DNA of 64,000 nt, from positions 28,138 to 92,137 of the forward strand of contig JAJFFD010000104.1 of the NCBI GenBank assembly GCA_021776805.1. Reading direction: 5' to 3'. The translations under genes and the position numbers were made by a program. Of this stretch, positions 52,057 through 62,451 are shown in pieces (the stretch's first letter is position 1; each line of letters opens with the position of its first letter). The stretch is from Planctomycetota bacterium. GTDB lineage: Bacteria > Planctomycetota > UBA1135 > UBA2386. The notes under the pieces are model-generated. The model was not told the origin of the DNA and did no database searches. It worked only from the letters and a program-made list of their open reading frames with translations.

Positions 52057-52470
52057 TCAGTATAGGCGAAGATAGCTCGCCGGGCTGGGGGTCTCCTTGC
52101 GCTCGATCCAGTAGCTCTTCAGGCTCTGGTCGGGGCCCTTGGTCAGCGGGTCCCTGCCAGTGAGGCGAAAGAACAGGCCGACGATCGTGAAGATCGTGTA
52201 GTAGATCAGAGCGAGCATTACGAAGGAGACCACTAGGCCGATCGGGAGAGCGATCAGGCTCATGGCCAAAAAGATCGGTTTGACTGCGATGGGGATGGTG
52301 AGTCCGAGCAGCAAGCAGAGAAGGCCAAGTCCGCAGAGAATCCAGAGCAGCAGGATTGGTGCCCCAACAAGCCACCACATGGCCAAGCCCATGAACGGAA
52401 AGCCAATGGTAGCTATGAAGCCGAACTGGCGGAGGGTTGCCTCCTCGGGATTCCAATCGATTTCGATCAT
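52057..52470 (-). CDS. SxtJ-like membrane protein
   Basis: A 137-residue membrane protein with about four hydrophobic segments (GFIATIGFPFMGLAMWWLV, ILLLWILCGLGLLCLLLGL, FLAMSLIALPIGLVVSFVM, LIYYTIFTIVGLFFRLTG) and a basic C-terminal tail (PLTKGPDQSLKSYWIERKE). The start overlaps the carbamoyltransferase stop as TAATG. It is recognised as SxtJ-type from the pattern and neighbours. Function unknown; it probably forms a membrane platform for the carbamoyltransferase. Confidence 0.86.
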   Translation of the reverse strand: MIEIDWNPEEATLRQFGFIATIGFPFMGLAMWWLVGAPILLLWILCGLGLLCLLLGLTIPIAVKPIFLAMSLIALPIGLVVSFVMLALIYYTIFTIVGLFFRLTGRDPLTKGPDQSLKSYWIERKETPSPASYLRLY

Positions 52471-54302
52471 TAGTCCAGTGCGAATGAGGAGAGGTATTCC
52501 TTGCGATCGACCTCGGGCATGTTCACCTGGCTGCTCCGGGTGATGACGAAGTCTTCGAGAACCAGCACGTCCATCTCGGTGCCGAAGAAGCAGCGCAGTG
52601 CATCGCTAGGTGTGCAGACGATGGGCTCGCCTCGGATGTTGAAGCTGGTGTTGATCAGCACGGGGGTGCCGCTCTTCTCCTCGAACTTGCGTAGTAGCTT
52701 GGCCAATCGAGGGCTGCGATTATCGTCGATGGTTTGCAGTCGAGCCGAATAGTCGACGTGCGTGATAGCTGGCACGACTGACCTGAGCTGCTTCAGCTTC
52801 TCGATCCCGAACTTGCCCTCGTCCACTTGCTTGCGTTTGCTCTCGAGCACCGGAGCGACGATCAGCATGTATGGACTCTCCTGATCTTCGCGGATGTCGA
52901 AGTACTCGCTGGCACGTTCGCGCAGGACGATGGGGGCAAAGGGTCGGAAGGACTCCCGGAATTTGATCTTCAAGTTCATCACGCTTTGCATCTTTGGAGA
53001 GCGGGCGTCACCGATGATGCTGCGTGAACCCAGGGCGCGCGGTCCGAATTCCATGCGGCCGTGAAACCAGCCGATGACATTTTCCGTGGCGATGAGCTCG
53101 GCGACTCTCTCGACCAGGTCGTCTTCGTTCGGATACTCCTCAAACTGCACGCCGTCAGCTTGCAGCTGGGCATGGATTTCATCACGAGCGAAGGACGGCC
53201 CCAGCAGGCTCGCGGATTGAGAGTCGATGTCCTGGACTTGCCGTGGCTTATTCAGGAGCTGATGCCAGATGAACTGCGCCGTTCCCAGAGCCCCCCCGGC
53301 ATCGCCAGCAGCGGGTTGAATCCAAATTTGGTCGAAGGGACCCTCGCGTAGGATTCTGCCGTTGCCCACGCAATTGAGCGCCACGCCACCAGCCAGGCAG
53401 AGCCGGCTCTTGCCGGTGCTTTCTTTGGCGAATTTGACCGTCTTCAACACGACCTCTTCGGTGACCTTTTGCACCGAGGCTGCCATGTCCATGTGGAACT
53501 GATCCAGCTCGGTCTCCGCTGCACGTGGGTCGCGCCCGAAGAGTTGATGGAACTTCTTGCCGGTCATACGCAGACCGGCGACATAGTCGAAGTACGACAT
53601 GTCCAGGCGGTAGCTGCCATCCTCGCGCAGGTCGATGAGGTGCTCGAGGATCTTGTCCTTGTACTTCGGCTCTCCATAGGGAGCCAGGCCCATGAGCTTG
53701 TACTCCCCCGAGTTGACGCGGAAGCCGCAGTAATAGGTGAAGGCCGAGTACAGCAGTCCCAACGAATGCGGGAAGCGGATCTCGCGACACATGCGAATGC
53801 GATTTCCTTCACCGACGGCGATGCTCGTGGTGGCCCACTCGCCGACTCCGTCCATGGTCAGGATGGCTGCGTCTTCAAATGGCGATGGAAAGAACGCGCT
53901 CGCCGCGTGACTCTCGTGATGCTCAGTGAACACGAAGGGTTTGCGTGGCTTGCAGCCGAGGTTCTTGGTCAGCACTCGCGGGATGTGTAACTTGTCTCGG
54001 AGCCAGATCGGGATCGCCTTACGAAAGGACGCGAAGCCCTTGGGCGCGTAACTCAAGTAGCTCTCGATCAGTCGATCGAACTTGAGCAGCGGCTTGTCAT
54101 AGAAGCCAACGTAGTCAAGTTCGTCGGCGCGGATGCCGGCCTTGCTCAGGCAATGCTCCACCGCGAGCTTGGGGAAGCCCGCGTCGTGCTTCTTGCGGGT
54201 GAATCTCTCCTCCTGTACGGCGGCAACGATCTCCCCGTCCCGTAGAAGGCAGGCAGCGGAGTCGTGGTAGAAGGCGGAGATGCCGAGGATGTGAGTAGGC
54301 AT
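52470..54302 (-). CDS. Carbamoyltransferase (NodU/TobZ family)
   Basis: A 610-residue enzyme of the O-carbamoyltransferase family. The N-terminal Kae1-like domain has ILGISAFYHDSAACLLRDGE, FTEHHESHAASAFFPSPFED and ILTMDGVGEWATTSI. The middle CLAGGVALNCVGNGRI motif and the C-terminal domain (FHGRMEFGPRALGSRSIIGD, TPVLINTSFNIRGEPIVCTP) are complete. Such enzymes transfer carbamoyl from carbamoyl phosphate to hydroxyl groups of sugars or antibiotics. The substrate is not shown by the sequence; with SxtJ and DUF5989 beside it, a cell-surface polysaccharide is a likely target. Expected activity: intact. Confidence 0.95.
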   Translation of the reverse strand: MPTHILGISAFYHDSAACLLRDGEIVAAVQEERFTRKKHDAGFPKLAVEHCLSKAGIRADELDYVGFYDKPLLKFDRLIESYLSYAPKGFASFRKAIPIWLRDKLHIPRVLTKNLGCKPRKPFVFTEHHESHAASAFFPSPFEDAAILTMDGVGEWATTSIAVGEGNRIRMCREIRFPHSLGLLYSAFTYYCGFRVNSGEYKLMGLAPYGEPKYKDKILEHLIDLREDGSYRLDMSYFDYVAGLRMTGKKFHQLFGRDPRAAETELDQFHMDMAASVQKVTEEVVLKTVKFAKESTGKSRLCLAGGVALNCVGNGRILREGPFDQIWIQPAAGDAGGALGTAQFIWHQLLNKPRQVQDIDSQSASLLGPSFARDEIHAQLQADGVQFEEYPNEDDLVERVAELIATENVIGWFHGRMEFGPRALGSRSIIGDARSPKMQSVMNLKIKFRESFRPFAPIVLRERASEYFDIREDQESPYMLIVAPVLESKRKQVDEGKFGIEKLKQLRSVVPAITHVDYSARLQTIDDNRSPRLAKLLRKFEEKSGTPVLINTSFNIRGEPIVCTPSDALRCFFGTEMDVLVLEDFVITRSSQVNMPEVDRKEYLSSFALD

Positions 54303-54756
54303 GGACGCAGGTGGCGAGGAGCGTGGGGACCGAAGGTTCTAAGCTGGACTTTCCCAAATCGGCAGGCGTCAGTTCAGAATATCCCGACTGCGAGCACTAG
54401 TTGGCTTTGATCGACAGGCAAGCTCGGATGAGTCATATAAGCCCCTTAGAGTAAGCCACTTGTGCGATAGCTCCCGTGCTCCCCCGGGCAGCGGGCAGAA
54501 GTGGCCGCTTTTTCTTTGCAGTGTGAAATTGACCCACAGCGGTGGATCTTTTACGAACACATCCAGCCTGGGGCTGTCCCAGCCCCCCTCCACAAATATA
54601 ACCCCTTACTGGCAAATAGGTTAGACCTGAGAGCATGGCTTGCTTGAGGGGTTTTGCTGATTAATGCTTCCAGCCGGGCGACCGCGCGAGCCCGGTTCAC
54701 ATACTAGGTCCCTAGCTCTCGGGTCGTGAGGGTTGGGGATCCGGAGAGGTTCTGCC
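54303..54756. other. Intergenic region of 454 bases upstream of the respiratory operon
   Basis: Between the carbamoyltransferase (minus) and actA (plus), so it must hold both promoters. No coding frame with support is seen. Visible elements: a hairpin GGGGCTG-TCC-CAGCCCC at 54570-54586; two copies of a word ATATAA(g)CCCCTTA near 54436-54447 and 54596-54607, the second containing TATAAC, a good -10 match, but without a convincing -35; and a Shine-Dalgarno sequence before actA. Promoter assignments are guesses. Confidence 0.55.
54743..54749 (+). promoter_or_regulatory. Ribosome binding site that fixes the TTG start of actA
   Basis: GGAGAGG is seven bases before TTG at 54757. The longer frame from 54733 has no such site and would place this motif inside the coding sequence. 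Confidence 0.75.
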
Positions 54757-55401
54757 TTGACCGTCATCTTCCCCAAATGGACGAATCGGATGCCGAGCAT
54801 CTTGGGCGCTTCTGCGCTCATGGCGGGCCTGTTCGTCGTCGGCGTGGTCTGGATCTACTTTTCGCCACGGCATCTCGATGTGGGTTACTCCCCGGATCAA
54901 CCGGTGCTCTACAGCCACAAGCTCCACGCCGGGCTCATGGGCATGGACTGCCGCTACTGCCACCAGACAGTGGAGCAAGGCCCGCATGCCACGGTCCCGA
55001 GCACCGAGACCTGCATGAACTGCCATACCAGCGTGTGGACGAGTCGGGACCCGATCCAGAAGATCACTCAGGCCTACGCCTCGGCGGTCCCTATGGATTG
55101 GGTAAAGGTGCACCTCCTGCCGGACTATGCGTACTTCAACCATTCGGCCCACCTGAGTGCCGGCGTCGGCTGCGCAAGCTGCCATGGTCGGGTGGATCAG
55201 ATGGAGGTCGTTCGCCAGGTCGAACCCCTCAGCATGGCCTGGTGCCTGGATTGCCATCGCGACCCAGAACCCCACTTGCGGCCTGATTCTGTCTCCCCAA
55301 CCGACATGACCTTTGTTCTCCGCGACCCGGATGACGGCCTCAACCTCGCCGCCGCGCGTAACCTGCAACCGCCGGTCCACTGCTCTGGATGCCACCGATG
55401 A
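54757..55401 (+). CDS. actA: Alternative complex III subunit ActA, pentaheme cytochrome c
   Basis: A 214-residue protein with one N-terminal membrane helix (SILGASALMAGLFVVGVVWI) and five CXXCH heme motifs: CRYCH, CMNCH, CASCH, CLDCH and CSGCH. Five hemes plus one helix is the composition of ActA in structurally known alternative complex III enzymes. Alternative complex III oxidises quinol and passes electrons through the hemes to cytochrome c or directly to an oxidase. The start is TTG with GGAGAGG upstream. The stop overlaps the actB start (ATGA). First gene of the operon actABCDEF-SCO-cox. Confidence 0.95.
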   Translation: MTVIFPKWTNRMPSILGASALMAGLFVVGVVWIYFSPRHLDVGYSPDQPVLYSHKLHAGLMGMDCRYCHQTVEQGPHATVPSTETCMNCHTSVWTSRDPIQKITQAYASAVPMDWVKVHLLPDYAYFNHSAHLSAGVGCASCHGRVDQMEVVRQVEPLSMAWCLDCHRDPEPHLRPDSVSPTDMTFVLRDPDDGLNLAAARNLQPPVHCSGCHR

Positions 55402-58400
55402 GTGAATCACAGACCCTTCGCGCCCCCAAAGAAAAGGTCTATTGGCGCAGTCTCGAGGAGCTCGCGCACACGCCGCAGTTTCAGGACTATCTGGAGCGCG
55501 AATTCCCCGAGGGAGCGAGTGAAGCCCCAGATCTGAGCGACCCGATTTCTCGGCGCCGCTTCCTGGGTGCCGTGGCCGCCAGCGCTGCCCTGGTGAGTCT
55601 GGCCAGCTGCCGCAAGCCGGTCCGGCACATCCTGCCGTACAATCAGCGCCCAGAGGGGATGATCCCGGGCGTTCCCCAGCAATATGCCACGAGTCTCGAC
55701 TCCGGTGGCTATGGCATCGGGGTTCTGGCGCGAAGCAATGATGGTCGCCCCACGAAGGTGGAGGGCAACCCACAGCATCCAGGCAGTCTGGGCGGCACCA
55801 ACAGCTTCATGCAGGCCGAGATCCTCAGCCTCTATGACCCAGGCCGCTCTCGTCAGCCTTTGAAGGATGGGCGGGCCTTTGTCGACATGACCGCGGTCGG
55901 CGAAGAGCCACAGGCGGCGAATCCGGAGGCTGCGACGGAAGGGGATGCGGAGCCAAAGCCCTATCAGTTCGAGGATTTTCTCCGCTTCTGGGCAGGTCAC
56001 GGCGCCGAGCTGACTGCCAAGCAGGGGCAGGGCTTGCACTTCCTCATGGCGCCCAACAGCTCAGCCAGCCTGCAGGACATGCAGGCTCAGATCAGCAGCA
56101 TCTGGCCGAGCGCTGTCTTGCACAGTTTCTCCCCCCTGGGGAGGGATGAGGAGGTCGCCGGCGCGAAGATCGCCCTGGGATCGGCCTACGACGCGCAATA
56201 CTCCCTCGAGAATTGCAATGTCGTCCTGTCCTTCGAACGCGACTTCCTCGGAGTCGACGCGGACATGCCGCGGCATGCGCGTAAGTTTTCGAGCCGGCGT
56301 CGTGTGGAGGGTGACGGCAGCAATCTGAATCGCCTCTACGTGGTCGAGGCGAATTACTCGGTGACTGGCAGCAACGCGGACCATCGCTTCCGCATGCCTG
56401 CGAGTCAGGTGACCGTGGCGCTCTGTGCTCTTGCAGCCGAACTCGGAGTGGGGTCGGACAACCCTGCACTTCAGCAGGCTCTGGCCAGCTACGGCGACAA
56501 GAGCTTCGACTATCGTGGCAAGAACTGGCTGCCCATCGTTGCCAAGGACTTGCAGGCACAGCAGGGCAATAGTTGCGTGATGGTCGGGGCTTCGCAGCCC
56601 GCCATCGCTCACGCGCTGGCACACGCCATCAATCAGAAGCTGGGCAATCTAGGCAAGACCGTGAACTACACCCAGACCAACCCTGGCTTTGCCGGCGCGA
56701 ATGGTCTGGATTCACTTCGTGCCCTGGTCGCCGCCATGGACGAGGGTCGCGTCGACACCTTGATCATGCTGGAGACCAACCCAGTCTATGACGCGCCGGC
56801 GGACATGAACTTCGCAGCGGCCATGGGCAAGGTCCCACACCGCATCCATCTCGGCCTCTATGTAGATGAGACGGCGAAGGCCAGCAGCTGGCATATCAAC
56901 TCTGCTCACCAGCTAGAGCACTGGAGCGACATTTGCTCCTTCGATGGCACCGCCAGCATTGTCCAGCCCTTGATCGCGCCGCTCTATGGGGGTCACAGTA
57001 GCCTCGAGTTCCTGGCAGAGCTCATGGATGCAGATGTCAAGGAAGGCTACGAGATCGTGCGCAGCCATTGGCGCGCTCGGAACCGCAGCGGTGACTTCGA
57101 TGCCAATTGGAATCGCTTCCTGAACGATGGCCTCATCGCGGACACCGCCTCTTCCACGAGTTCCGGGCCTAGCCTGCAGGGCACGGCAATCGCCCAGGCT
57201 TTGGCAGCTTGGACCCCGCTTCCGGCGCCGAGCAGCAACAACCTCGAGATCAACTTCAAGGCAGACCCGAGCGTCCTCGACGGTCGCTACAGCAACAATG
57301 CCTGGTTGCAGGAGCTGCCTGACCCGCTGACCAAGCTCACCTGGGACAACGCTGCGATCATCAGCCCGACGACGGCCACAGCTCTGGAGCTCGCTCGCGG
57401 CGACATGGTCAATCTTCGCTTCGAAGATCGCAGCCTCGAGCTGCCAATCCTGGTTCTGCCTGGTCACGCCAATGATTGCGTCACTCTGACCTTGGGTTAC
57501 GGCCGAGACATGGGTCCCGACTGCCTGGCTGCAGAAGGTACCGGTTTCAACGCCAACGCCCTGCGCTCGTCGACGAGCATGTATGTCGGCCAGGGTCTCA
57601 ATCTGCAGAAGACCGGCGGTAGCTACGAATTGGTCGGCACCCAGGACCACGGCAGCATGGAAGGCCGCCCCTTGATCCGAGAGGCCAGCCTCGCGGAGTT
57701 CCAAGCCAATCCTGACTTTGCGCCCGCAATGTCACCGCTCGCCAAGGTCGCCAAGGTGCAGAGCACCGAAGAACACCCGGTCACCGAGGCGGACCTCAAC
57801 AAGTCCCTCTGGAAGGAGCGCGACTACAGCAGCGGCTACCAGTGGGGGATGGTCATCGACCTGAACACCTGCACCGGATGCAACGCTTGCGTGCTTGCCT
57901 GCACCTCCGAGAACAACATCCCCATGGTTGGCAAGTCAGAGGTGGCTGTCGGTCGCGAGATGTTCTGGAACCGGCTGGACCGCTACTTCAGCAGCAGCAA
58001 GGAGTCCCCTGGGGACAGCATGCACACCATCGACGAGGATCCGGAAGTGCGCCATCAAATGGTGCCCTGCATGCAATGCGAGAACGCTCCCTGCGAGTCC
58101 GTTTGCCCGGTGGCCGCGACCATGCACAGCCCAGAGGGCTTGAACGACATGGCCTACAACCGCTGCATCGGCACCCGATACTGCGGCAACAATTGCCCCT
58201 TCAAGGTGCGGCGCTTCAACTTCTTCAATCTCACCGGTCAAACGGCAGATGTGCAGCAACTTGCACAGAACCCGGATGTCTCAATCAGGCCGCGCGGCGT
58301 GATGGAGAAGTGCACCTACTGCGTGCAGCGCATCAATAGCGGCAAGCGTCAGGCCAAAGATGAAGGCCGCGAAGTTCGCGATGGTGAAATCGTCCCGGCA

Positions 58401-58577
58401 TGTGCTCAGGGGTGTCCGACCGAAGCGATCAGTTTCGGCAACATCCTCGATGAAAACAGCAGGGTCGCGCGCCAAAAGGCGGGGAGTCTCAACTACGGGA
58501 TGCTCTCCGAATTGAATCTCAAGACCAGAACCACCTTCTTGGGCAAGGTCACCAACCCCAACCCCGAGCTCGCATAG
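55398..58577 (+). CDS. actB: Alternative complex III subunit ActB, molybdopterin-type plus iron-sulfur
   Basis: A 1059-residue fusion of two domains. The N-terminal twin-arginine signal is [21 protein letters not shown] (the first 20 residues shown here end at that Ser), followed by a molybdopterin oxidoreductase-like region (to ~800) that in this family does not hold the cofactor. The C-terminal ferredoxin-type region has [38 protein letters not shown] and CTYCVQRI ... CAQGCP, enough Cys for three [4Fe-4S] and one [3Fe-4S] cluster as in ActB. ATGA overlap with actA. Electrons from quinol enter this subunit before reaching ActA hemes. Confidence 0.95.
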   Translation: MSESQTLRAPKEKVYWRSLEELAHTPQFQDYLEREFPEGASEAPDLSDPISRRRFLGAVAASAALVSLASCRKPVRHILPYNQRPEGMIPGVPQQYATSLDSGGYGIGVLARSNDGRPTKVEGNPQHPGSLGGTNSFMQAEILSLYDPGRSRQPLKDGRAFVDMTAVGEEPQAANPEAATEGDAEPKPYQFEDFLRFWAGHGAELTAKQGQGLHFLMAPNSSASLQDMQAQISSIWPSAVLHSFSPLGRDEEVAGAKIALGSAYDAQYSLENCNVVLSFERDFLGVDADMPRHARKFSSRRRVEGDGSNLNRLYVVEANYSVTGSNADHRFRMPASQVTVALCALAAELGVGSDNPALQQALASYGDKSFDYRGKNWLPIVAKDLQAQQGNSCVMVGASQPAIAHALAHAINQKLGNLGKTVNYTQTNPGFAGANGLDSLRALVAAMDEGRVDTLIMLETNPVYDAPADMNFAAAMGKVPHRIHLGLYVDETAKASSWHINSAHQLEHWSDICSFDGTASIVQPLIAPLYGGHSSLEFLAELMDADVKEGYEIVRSHWRARNRSGDFDANWNRFLNDGLIADTASSTSSGPSLQGTAIAQALAAWTPLPAPSSNNLEINFKADPSVLDGRYSNNAWLQELPDPLTKLTWDNAAIISPTTATALELARGDMVNLRFEDRSLELPILVLPGHANDCVTLTLGYGRDMGPDCLAAEGTGFNANALRSSTSMYVGQGLNLQKTGGSYELVGTQDHGSMEGRPLIREASLAEFQANPDFAPAMSPLAKVAKVQSTEEHPVTEADLNKSLWKERDYSSGYQWGMVIDLNTCTGCNACVLACTSENNIPMVGKSEVAVGREMFWNRLDRYFSSSKESPGDSMHTIDEDPEVRHQMVPCMQCENAPCESVCPVAATMHSPEGLNDMAYNRCIGTRYCGNNCPFKVRRFNFFNLTGQTADVQQLAQNPDVSIRPRGVMEKCTYCVQRINSGKRQAKDEGREVRDGEIVPACAQGCPTEAISFGNILDENSRVARQKAGSLNYGMLSELNLKTRTTFLGKVTNPNPELA

Positions 58578-58582
58578 CCAAG

Positions 58583-60034
58583 ATGACGACCATTAACATC
58601 ATTGACGAGCCCGAGAATCCACTTCATCGGGCAGCTCTCGTCGAAGGTGGCTACGACTTCGCAGATGTCACCGAGACAGTAGCAGGCATCGCGGAGCGCA
58701 AGACTCCACGTGGCTGGTTCCTGCTCTTTGGCGTCAGTGTCGCGCTGTTGATGAACCTGGGCGCAATGGTCGGCTGGCTGATCTGGCAAGGCGTCGGTGT
58801 CTGGGGCAACAACAACCCGGCAGGCTGGGGCTGGCCGATCGTGAACTTTGTGTTCTGGATCGGTATCGGTCACGCCGGAACATTGATCTCCGCCATCCTA
58901 TTCCTATTCCGGCAGAAGTGGCGAACATCGATCAACCGGGCCTCGGAGGCGATGACCATCTTCGCCGTGATGGCGGCGGGTGTTTTCCCCGCAATCCACG
59001 TCGGTCGAATCTGGGTCATCTACTGGGTCTTCCCCATTCCGAACCAGATGGCGCTCTGGCCCAACTTCAAGAGCCCGCTGCTCTGGGACGTGTTCGCGGT
59101 GAGCACCTACTTCACCGTATCCCTGATGTTTTGGTATGTGGGCTTGATCCCCGATCTCGCCACCTTCCGCGATCGGGCGGCTCGCGCTGGACGCAAGGTC
59201 GCGGCCACCATGTATGGCATCTTTAGCGTTGGTTGGCATGGCAGCAACCGACACTGGATCAACTACGAGAAGGCCTATCTGATCCTCGCTGGACTGAGCA
59301 CGCCCCTGGTGCTCTCGGTGCACTCCATCGTGTCCTTCGACTTTGCAGTCTCACTGTTGCCAGGTTGGCACACGACGATCTTCCCGCCCTACTTCGTTGC
59401 CGGCGCCATCTTCTCCGGCTTCGGCATGGTGATCACCCTGATGGTCCCAGCCCGCAAGTGGCTCGGCCTGCACAATCTGATCACGCTCAACCACCTGGAC
59501 AACATCGCCAAGGTCCTCCTGCTCACCGGCACCATGGTTGGCTACGCCTACGCGATGGAGTTCTTCATCGCCTGGTATAGCGGCTCGGTCTACGAAGGCT
59601 TCGCCTTCGTCAACCGTGCTTCGGGCCCCTACTGGTGGGCCTACTGGATCATGGTCTCCTGCAACGTGATCTCGCCCCAGTTCTTCTGGTTCCGCAGCAT
59701 CCGTCGCAACCCGGTGGCCCTCTTTATCATCTCGATCTTCGTGAACATCGGGATGTGGTTCGAGCGCTTTGTGATCACGGTGACTTCCTTGCACCGCGAC
59801 TTCATTCCCTCGAGTTGGGCCTACTTCAAGCCGACCATGGTCGACGTCCTCACGCTGATCGGCAGCTTCGGACTCTTCTTTACCTTCTTCCTCCTGTTCA
59901 TCCGCTTCCTCCCGGTGATCGCAATGTCCGAGGTCAAGGGCGTCATGCCGCAGGCCAATCCGCATGCTGGTCACAAGAAGCCGGGCGATGGAGCTGGCAA
60001 CAGCGACAACTCACCAGAAGGAGCCCAGTCATGA
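58583..60034 (+). CDS. actC: Alternative complex III subunit ActC, NrfD-like quinone-binding protein
   Basis: A 483-residue membrane protein with about ten hydrophobic helices, NrfD/PsrC type ([80 protein letters not shown]). The [10 protein letters not shown] and [10 protein letters not shown] segments line the quinol site and proton path of this family. It begins five bases after actB and its stop overlaps the actD start (ATGA). The C-terminal tail after the last helix is polar and Gly/Asn-rich. Confidence 0.94.
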   Translation: MTTINIIDEPENPLHRAALVEGGYDFADVTETVAGIAERKTPRGWFLLFGVSVALLMNLGAMVGWLIWQGVGVWGNNNPAGWGWPIVNFVFWIGIGHAGTLISAILFLFRQKWRTSINRASEAMTIFAVMAAGVFPAIHVGRIWVIYWVFPIPNQMALWPNFKSPLLWDVFAVSTYFTVSLMFWYVGLIPDLATFRDRAARAGRKVAATMYGIFSVGWHGSNRHWINYEKAYLILAGLSTPLVLSVHSIVSFDFAVSLLPGWHTTIFPPYFVAGAIFSGFGMVITLMVPARKWLGLHNLITLNHLDNIAKVLLLTGTMVGYAYAMEFFIAWYSGSVYEGFAFVNRASGPYWWAYWIMVSCNVISPQFFWFRSIRRNPVALFIISIFVNIGMWFERFVITVTSLHRDFIPSSWAYFKPTMVDVLTLIGSFGLFFTFFLLFIRFLPVIAMSEVKGVMPQANPHAGHKKPGDGAGNSDNSPEGAQS

Positions 60035-60582
60035 GCGCAGCAGCCATGAAGGATCCGGTCTACTTCGGCGCAGTTGCCGAGTTTGATTCTGCGGGCGCAA
60101 TCTACGCCGCCGCCGAGAAGATCACCGACGCGGGCTATCGACGAGTCGACTCCCATTCACCATTCCCGATTCACGGCATCGAGAAGGCCCTCAAGCAGGG
60201 ACCAAGCCACTTGGGTTGGTTCGTTTGCCTCGGTGGGCTGATCGGCATCGGCCTGGCCCAGTTGATGATGTGGTGGATGAACGCGGTGGACTATGAGTTC
60301 TGGGTCAGCGGCAAGCCGCCCTACGCCTGGGAATCTACCATCCCCATCACCTTCGAGCTGATGGTACTCTGCGCGGCCTTCGTCGCCGTATTCGGCATGT
60401 TCGGTATCAACCGGCTGCCGCGGCTGCACCATCCCATCTTTGCCCATAGCACGATCGACCGGCTGACCGATGACCGCTTCTTCCTCTCCGTGGAATCCGC
60501 CGATCCGCTCTTCGACCAGGCCAAGACCCTCGAGCTCCTGCGTGAGATCGGCGGCGAAAACGTGGAGCTGATCGCGGAATGA
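60031..60582 (+). CDS. actD: Alternative complex III subunit ActD (DUF3341)
   Basis: A 183-residue protein with a soluble N-terminal part ([40 protein letters not shown]), two membrane helices ([20 protein letters not shown] and [20 protein letters not shown]) and the C-terminal [20 protein letters not shown] segment, the DUF3341 pattern of ActD. ATGA overlaps with actC and actE. It is a structural subunit without cofactors. Confidence 0.93.
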   Translation: MSAAAMKDPVYFGAVAEFDSAGAIYAAAEKITDAGYRRVDSHSPFPIHGIEKALKQGPSHLGWFVCLGGLIGIGLAQLMMWWMNAVDYEFWVSGKPPYAWESTIPITFELMVLCAAFVAVFGMFGINRLPRLHHPIFAHSTIDRLTDDRFFLSVESADPLFDQAKTLELLREIGGENVELIAE

Positions 60583-61205
60583 GACAGACACCAGGAATGA
60601 GCATGCGACAGAGCTCCTTCGGCCTAGTCCTGGCCTCCTGCCTACTGGCCCTGGTCAGTTGCCGAGGTGGCCTCTCCAAGTATCCGCCAGTGCACCTCGT
60701 TGATGACATGGATGTGCAGCTGAAGGTGAAGACCCAATCCCGCTCGGCATTCGATTTTGCCGCCTGGAACGCGGAGGCTCCCGCGGACCACATGGGAATG
60801 CGCGTACCACCGCTGGGCACCATCGCCCACGGCAGTCTCGAGCGCATGGCCCTGGGTGTCTACAAGGACGCCGCCGGTGGCTTCATCGACAATCCCGTCA
60901 CGCTCACCGCTGAGGTGATGGCCCGTGGCCAAGAGCGCTACGACATTACCTGTGCAGTCTGTCACGATCGGGCCGGCAGTGGCCAAGGTCTGGTCATGCA
61001 ACGTGCTCCTGCCGGCAGCTTCAACCCGAAGATGCCCGACCTGGCCACAGAACAACGCATCCGCGACATGAAGGACGGCGAACTCTACTCAATCATCGTC
61101 GAAGGCAAGGCGACCATGCCTGCCTACGTTCGGCAGATCAAGCCGAGTGATCGCTGGGCCATCGTTCACTACCTGCGAGCCCTCCAGCACAGGATCAAGA
61201 ACTGA
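60579..61205 (+). CDS. actE: Alternative complex III subunit ActE, monoheme cytochrome c lipoprotein
   Basis: A 208-residue protein with a lipoprotein signal (FGLVLASCLLALVSC) and a class I cytochrome c domain: heme motif CAVCH at about 126-130, and a distal Met in KATMPAY near 179. It provides the exit heme of the complex. Start codon choice is ATG at 60579 (overlapping actD) or 60603 (MRQSSFG). The ActF ATG overlaps its TGA as TGATG. Confidence 0.93.
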   Translation: MRQTPGMSMRQSSFGLVLASCLLALVSCRGGLSKYPPVHLVDDMDVQLKVKTQSRSAFDFAAWNAEAPADHMGMRVPPLGTIAHGSLERMALGVYKDAAGGFIDNPVTLTAEVMARGQERYDITCAVCHDRAGSGQGLVMQRAPAGSFNPKMPDLATEQRIRDMKDGELYSIIVEGKATMPAYVRQIKPSDRWAIVHYLRALQHRIKN

Positions 61206-62440
61206 TGACGACAGCAGCACCAGAGCTAAACCAGCTCGCCCCGAACGTCATCGCCAGGGTCAAGGACGGTGATCTGACCGGTAACCGCAACATGCTGCTG
61301 GGAGTCGGCCTCGTTGCCTTCCTCGCCAGTGCAATCATTGGCTTCGCCTCCGGCGATCTGCACCACCAGTTCCTGTTCTCTTATCTGGTGGCGTACATGT
61401 TCACCCTGAGCCTTTGCCTCGGGGCCCTGCTCTTCGTGATGATTCAGCACGTGACCCGTGCCGGATGGAGCGTCGTGGTGCGGCGCCTGGCGGAGAACAT
61501 GGCGAGCTGCATGTGGCTGATGGCAGTGCTCTTTATCCCGATCGCCATCGGCTACCACGACCTCTACCACCATTGGGCAGGGGTGGCTGAGGGGGTGGAT
61601 GAACTCCTTGATGGGAAGAGTGCGTACCTCAACTCAACCTTCTTCTTCATCCGCGCAGCCATCTACTTTCTGGTTTGGATCGGCTTCGCCAGGTTCTTCT
61701 GCGGCAGCAGCCTGAAGCAGGACCAGAACGGCGACCCGGGGATCACCCTGCGCATGTCGCGACTGGCGGCGCCGGGGATCCTGATCATGGCCCTGACTCT
61801 GACCTTCGCCGCCTTCGACTGGATCATGTCCCTCGATCCGCACTGGTTCTCCACCATCTTCGGGGTGACCTACTTCGCTGGATCGATGATGGCGCTCCTG
61901 GCGACCCTGGGACTCTTCTGCATGTTCCTCGGTCGGAAGGGCTACCTGAAGGGGGCGGTCAACGTCGAGCACTACCACGACATCGGCAAGCTGCTCTTCG
62001 CCTTCATGATCTTCTGGACCTATGTCAACTTCTCGCAGTACTTCCTGATCTGGTACGCGAACCTTCCCGAGGAAACCCTCTGGTACCAGCATCGAGCCCA
62101 CGGTTCCTGGGAGATCGTCGGCACGATCCTCATTCTTGGTCACTTCCTGCTGCCCTTCGCATTCCTCATGTCGCGCCATATCAAGCGCAACACCAAGACT
62201 CTGGCAGCAGCAGCCATCTTCCTCCTGGTCATGCACTGGATGGACATGCAGTTCTTGATCATGCCCATGCATGAGACGGATGCAGAGCCTGGCATGCACC
62301 TGCACTGGATGGATGCAGTCACCATGATCGGTCTCTTGGGTCTCTTCTTCGGATTGACCCTGCATCAGACCATTCGTTCGCCCCTGCTTCCGCAGCGGGA
62401 TCCGAGACTCGAAGAGTCACTTCACTTTCACAACATCTGA
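61205..62440 (+). CDS. actF: Alternative complex III subunit ActF, NrfD-like membrane protein
   Basis: A 411-residue protein with about ten membrane helices (LLGVGLVAFLASAIIGFASG, FLFSYLVAYMFTLSLCLGAL, LIMALTLTFAAFDWIMSLDP, GVTYFAGSMMALLATLGLFC, AAAIFLLVMHWMDMQFLIMP). It is a shorter relative of ActC. The LTFAAFDWIMSLDPHWFS segment is characteristic of this subunit. It forms the second large membrane part of the complex. The next gene starts 11 bases later. Confidence 0.93.
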   Translation: MTTAAPELNQLAPNVIARVKDGDLTGNRNMLLGVGLVAFLASAIIGFASGDLHHQFLFSYLVAYMFTLSLCLGALLFVMIQHVTRAGWSVVVRRLAENMASCMWLMAVLFIPIAIGYHDLYHHWAGVAEGVDELLDGKSAYLNSTFFFIRAAIYFLVWIGFARFFCGSSLKQDQNGDPGITLRMSRLAAPGILIMALTLTFAAFDWIMSLDPHWFSTIFGVTYFAGSMMALLATLGLFCMFLGRKGYLKGAVNVEHYHDIGKLLFAFMIFWTYVNFSQYFLIWYANLPEETLWYQHRAHGSWEIVGTILILGHFLLPFAFLMSRHIKRNTKTLAAAAIFLLVMHWMDMQFLIMPMHETDAEPGMHLHWMDAVTMIGLLGLFFGLTLHQTIRSPLLPQRDPRLEESLHFHNI

Positions 62441-62451
62441 GGACGAGCGAC

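Noticed and set aside
51834..54302. Saxitoxin-like or antibiotic biosynthetic cluster
   Set aside because: Only the carbamoyltransferase, SxtJ and DUF5989 genes are present; this trio occurs widely without toxin genes.
54712..55773. 353-codon minus-strand open frame
   Set aside because: It covers actA and the start of actB in antisense; the five heme motifs on the plus strand are decisive.
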